6,897 nt of DNA, taken from contig CAJJTG010000067.1 of the NCBI GenBank assembly GCA_905194675.1, positions 1-6,897 on the forward strand. The letters run 5' to 3'. How positions within the stretch are numbered: the stretch's first letter is position 1; each line of letters opens with the position of its first letter. Made by a program: the position numbers and the translations under genes. The DNA comes from an uncultured Collinsella sp. Lineage in GTDB: Bacteria; Actinomycetota; Coriobacteriia; Coriobacteriales; Coriobacteriaceae. Under the pieces are notes generated by a model. That model was not told where the DNA came from, did no database searches, and saw only the letters and a list, made by a program, of their open reading frames with translations. Shown here one piece after another: positions 4,808-6,897 of the stretch.

Positions 4808-6897
4808 ATGGATCTTATCGCCCAGCTCGCCCGCGAGCTCAACCTTAAGGCCGCCAACGTCGAGGCGGCTGTCAAGCTCATCGACGAGGGCAACACCATC
4901 CCCTTTATCTCGCGCTACCGCAAGGAGGCCACGGGCGGCATGGATGACGTCGCCCTGCGCGCCCTCGACGAGCGCCTGTCATACCTGCGCAATCTTGAGC
5001 AGCGTAAAGAGGACGTCATTCTGCTCATCGACGCCCAGGGCAAGCTCACGCCCGAACTCGAGCAGCAGATTCGCGAGGCCACGCAGCTCCAGCGTGTCGA
5101 GGACCTCTACAAGCCCTACCGCAAAAAGCGCATGACCCGCGCGCAGAAGGCCCGCGAGGCCGGCCTGGAGCCACTCGCCAACATGATCATCATGCAGGCT
5201 TCGGCCAAGGGCAGCGCGCTCGACGCCGCCGCGGACTACATCAACGAGGAGGCCGGCTTCGACACGCCCGAGAAGGCGCTCGCCGGCGCCGCCGACATCG
5301 TGGCCGAGACGGTGGCCGAAGATCCCGAGAACGTCGCCGACCTGCGCGCCTTTACGCAAAACACCGCCGACATCGTCGTCGAGGCCACCGACCCCGCCGA
5401 GAAGACCCCCTACGAGCCCTACTACAACTTTGACGAGCCGTTGCGCCGTATACCCAACCACCGCGTGCTGGCTATCGACCGCGGTGAGCGTGAGGGCAAG
5501 CTCCGCGTGCGCGTGAACGTCGACGGCGCTGCCGCTACGGCACGCCTCGGCAGCCGCTGGCCCCGTCGCCAGGGCGTGTTTGCTCCCGTCTTTAATGCCG
5601 CCATCGCTGACGGTTACAAGCGCCTCATGGCCCCCTCGCTGGAGCGCGAGGCCCGCGCCAAACTCACCGTTCGCGCCCAGACCGAGGCCATCAACGTCTT
5701 TGCCAAGAATCTCGAAGGCCTGCTCTCGGCGCGCCCCGTGCGCGGCGCCCGCGTACTCGCGCTCGATCCGGGCTACCGCACCGGCTGCAAGGTCGCCGCC
5801 ATGGACGAGACCGGCAAGCTGCTCGACCACGGCGTGGTCTACCCCACCAAGCCGCGCCACGACGTCGCCGGCACCAAGCGCGAGCTCGCCCGCCTCGTCA
5901 AGAAGGACAGCGTCAACACCATCGTCATCGGCAACGGCACCGCCAGCCGCGAGACCGAGGAAGTCGTCTCGGAGTTTATTGCCGAGCAGGCGCCCAGCCT
6001 TCGCTACACCATCGTCAACGAGGCGGGCGCGTCGGCGTACTCCGCCTCCGAGCTCGCGAGCCAGGAGTATCCCGATCTGGATGTCACCGTACGTGGCGCC
6101 ATGAGCCTGGGCCGCCGTCTGCAAGACCCGCTGGCAGAGCTCGTCAAGATTCCGCCCCAGTCCATCGGCGTTGGCCAGTACCAGCACGACCTTGACCAGG
6201 CCGAGCTTTCGCGCACCTTGGGCCACGTGGTGGAAGACGTCGTCAACCGTGTGGGCGTCGACGTCAACACCGCGAGCGCAAGCCTGCTGGGCTACGTGTC
6301 GGGCATTACGCCGAGCGTAGCCAAAAACATCGTGGCCTACCGCGAGGAAAACGGCGCCTTTACCGATCGCCGCCAGCTCAAGAAGGTCCCCAAGCTGGGA
6401 CCCAAGGCGTACCTCAACGCCGCAGGTTTCCTGCGCATCAGCGGCGGCAAGAACCCGCTCGACGCGACAAGCGTCCACCCCGAAAGCTACGAGGTGGCCA
6501 CGGCCGTCCTGGAGCGCGCCGGCGTTGCGGCAAGCGAGCTCAGCCGCGGCGGCGTGCCCGATATCGAGCGCCGCCTGGGCAGCATCTCGGCGCTGGCAAG
6601 CGACCTGGACTGCGGCACCCTCACGCTCATCGACATCGTCAACGAGCTCAAGAAGCCCGGTCGCGACCCGCGCGACGACGCGCCCGAGGTAGTCTTTAGC
6701 CGCTCGGCGCTTTCGATCGACGACCTGGAGCCCGGCATGGAACTCAAGGGCACGGTGCGCAACGTCGTCGACTTTGGCGCCTTCGTCGACGTGGGCGTGC
6801 ACCAGGACGGCCTCGTGCACATCTCCAAGCTGGCCAACCGCTTCGTCAAGCACCCCAGCGACGTGGTGCGCGTCGGTGACACGGTCAAGGTGTGGGT
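4808..6897 (+). CDS. tex: Tex/YhgF-family RNA-binding protein, C-terminus cut by window edge
   Basis: Cytoplasmic nucleic-acid-binding protein of the Tex family, associated in other bacteria with transcription and RNA metabolism and generally present as a single conserved copy. Visible are 696 full codons; known Tex proteins have about 720-780 residues, so only the tail is missing. Order: an N-terminal helical Tex domain with NTIPFISRYRKEATGGMDD near residues 28-47 and VEDLYKPYRKKR near 97-108; a YqgF/RNase H-like domain starting near 314 with ALDPGYRTG (Asp320); helix-hairpin-helix motifs at about 493-545 (LLGYVSGIT, then PKLGPKAYLNAAGFLRI); the NPLDATSVHPESY segment; and an S1 domain from about 643 (GMELKGTVRNVVDFGAFVDV) interrupted at the edge. 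AAGGAG sits 4 nt before the ATG. It is separated from the upstream operon by a terminator and is probably its own unit. The family call is secure. Confidence 0.97.
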   Translation, partial: MDLIAQLARELNLKAANVEAAVKLIDEGNTIPFISRYRKEATGGMDDVALRALDERLSYLRNLEQRKEDVILLIDAQGKLTPELEQQIREATQLQRVEDLYKPYRKKRMTRAQKAREAGLEPLANMIIMQASAKGSALDAAADYINEEAGFDTPEKALAGAADIVAETVAEDPENVADLRAFTQNTADIVVEATDPAEKTPYEPYYNFDEPLRRIPNHRVLAIDRGEREGKLRVRVNVDGAAATARLGSRWPRRQGVFAPVFNAAIADGYKRLMAPSLEREARAKLTVRAQTEAINVFAKNLEGLLSARPVRGARVLALDPGYRTGCKVAAMDETGKLLDHGVVYPTKPRHDVAGTKRELARLVKKDSVNTIVIGNGTASRETEEVVSEFIAEQAPSLRYTIVNEAGASAYSASELASQEYPDLDVTVRGAMSLGRRLQDPLAELVKIPPQSIGVGQYQHDLDQAELSRTLGHVVEDVVNRVGVDVNTASASLLGYVSGITPSVAKNIVAYREENGAFTDRRQLKKVPKLGPKAYLNAAGFLRISGGKNPLDATSVHPESYEVATAVLERAGVAASELSRGGVPDIERRLGSISALASDLDCGTLTLIDIVNELKKPGRDPRDDAPEVVFSRSALSIDDLEPGMELKGTVRNVVDFGAFVDVGVHQDGLVHISKLANRFVKHPSDVVRVGDTVKVW

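Noticed and set aside
3274..4899. 541-codon minus-strand open frame opposite the Gfo/Idh/MocA gene and the intergenic region
   Set aside because: Same mirror effect. It also runs through the terminator, the fold-back element and the palindrome, with no domain motif and no supporting ribosome-binding site.
4979..6853. 624-codon minus-strand open frame opposite tex
   Set aside because: Antisense to a confidently identified Tex gene; composition is Val/Gly/Ala/Asp-rich without any recognisable motif.

Overview
The window is GC-rich, gene-dense bacterial DNA. Sense codons mostly end in C or G (GCC, CTC, AAG, GTC), so long open frames also appear on the opposite strand of nearly every gene. Composition, gene style and a perfect palindrome built on GCGACAAAGGGAC/GTCCCTTTGTCGC suggest a gut Coriobacteriia member such as Collinsella. 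This assignment is from memory and impression, with no marker gene or database match behind it.

Layout from left to right. (1) A LysR-family regulator on the minus strand has its start (GTG) at 839 and its C-terminus cut by the left edge. (2) A 233-bp divergent intergenic region holds two perfect dyads and a weak candidate promoter. (3) Three plus-strand genes form a probable operon: a short-chain dehydrogenase/reductase (1073-1954), an OFA-like major facilitator transporter (2021-3277) and a Gfo/Idh/MocA oxidoreductase (3346-4386). The gaps between them are 66 and 68 bp. The first contains a GC-rich hairpin without a T-tract, the second a 31-bp near-perfect palindrome. (4) A 421-bp gap contains a strong intrinsic terminator (4459-4494), a second inverted repeat (4516-4544), a 158-bp fold-back element whose ends are long inverted repeats (4558-4715), and a weak promoter candidate. 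(5) The gene for the Tex/YhgF RNA-binding protein starts at 4808 and runs off the right edge.

How the parts may work together: the LysR protein probably senses a small molecule and controls the divergent operon. The transporter would import (or exchange) a small polar, perhaps anionic, compound, and the two NAD(P)-dependent oxidoreductases would oxidise it or change its stereochemistry. The substrate cannot be read from the sequence. tex is a separate housekeeping-type unit behind the terminator. The least explained item is the 158-bp fold-back element upstream of tex. I see no CRISPR array, tRNA, rRNA, transposase or phage gene.
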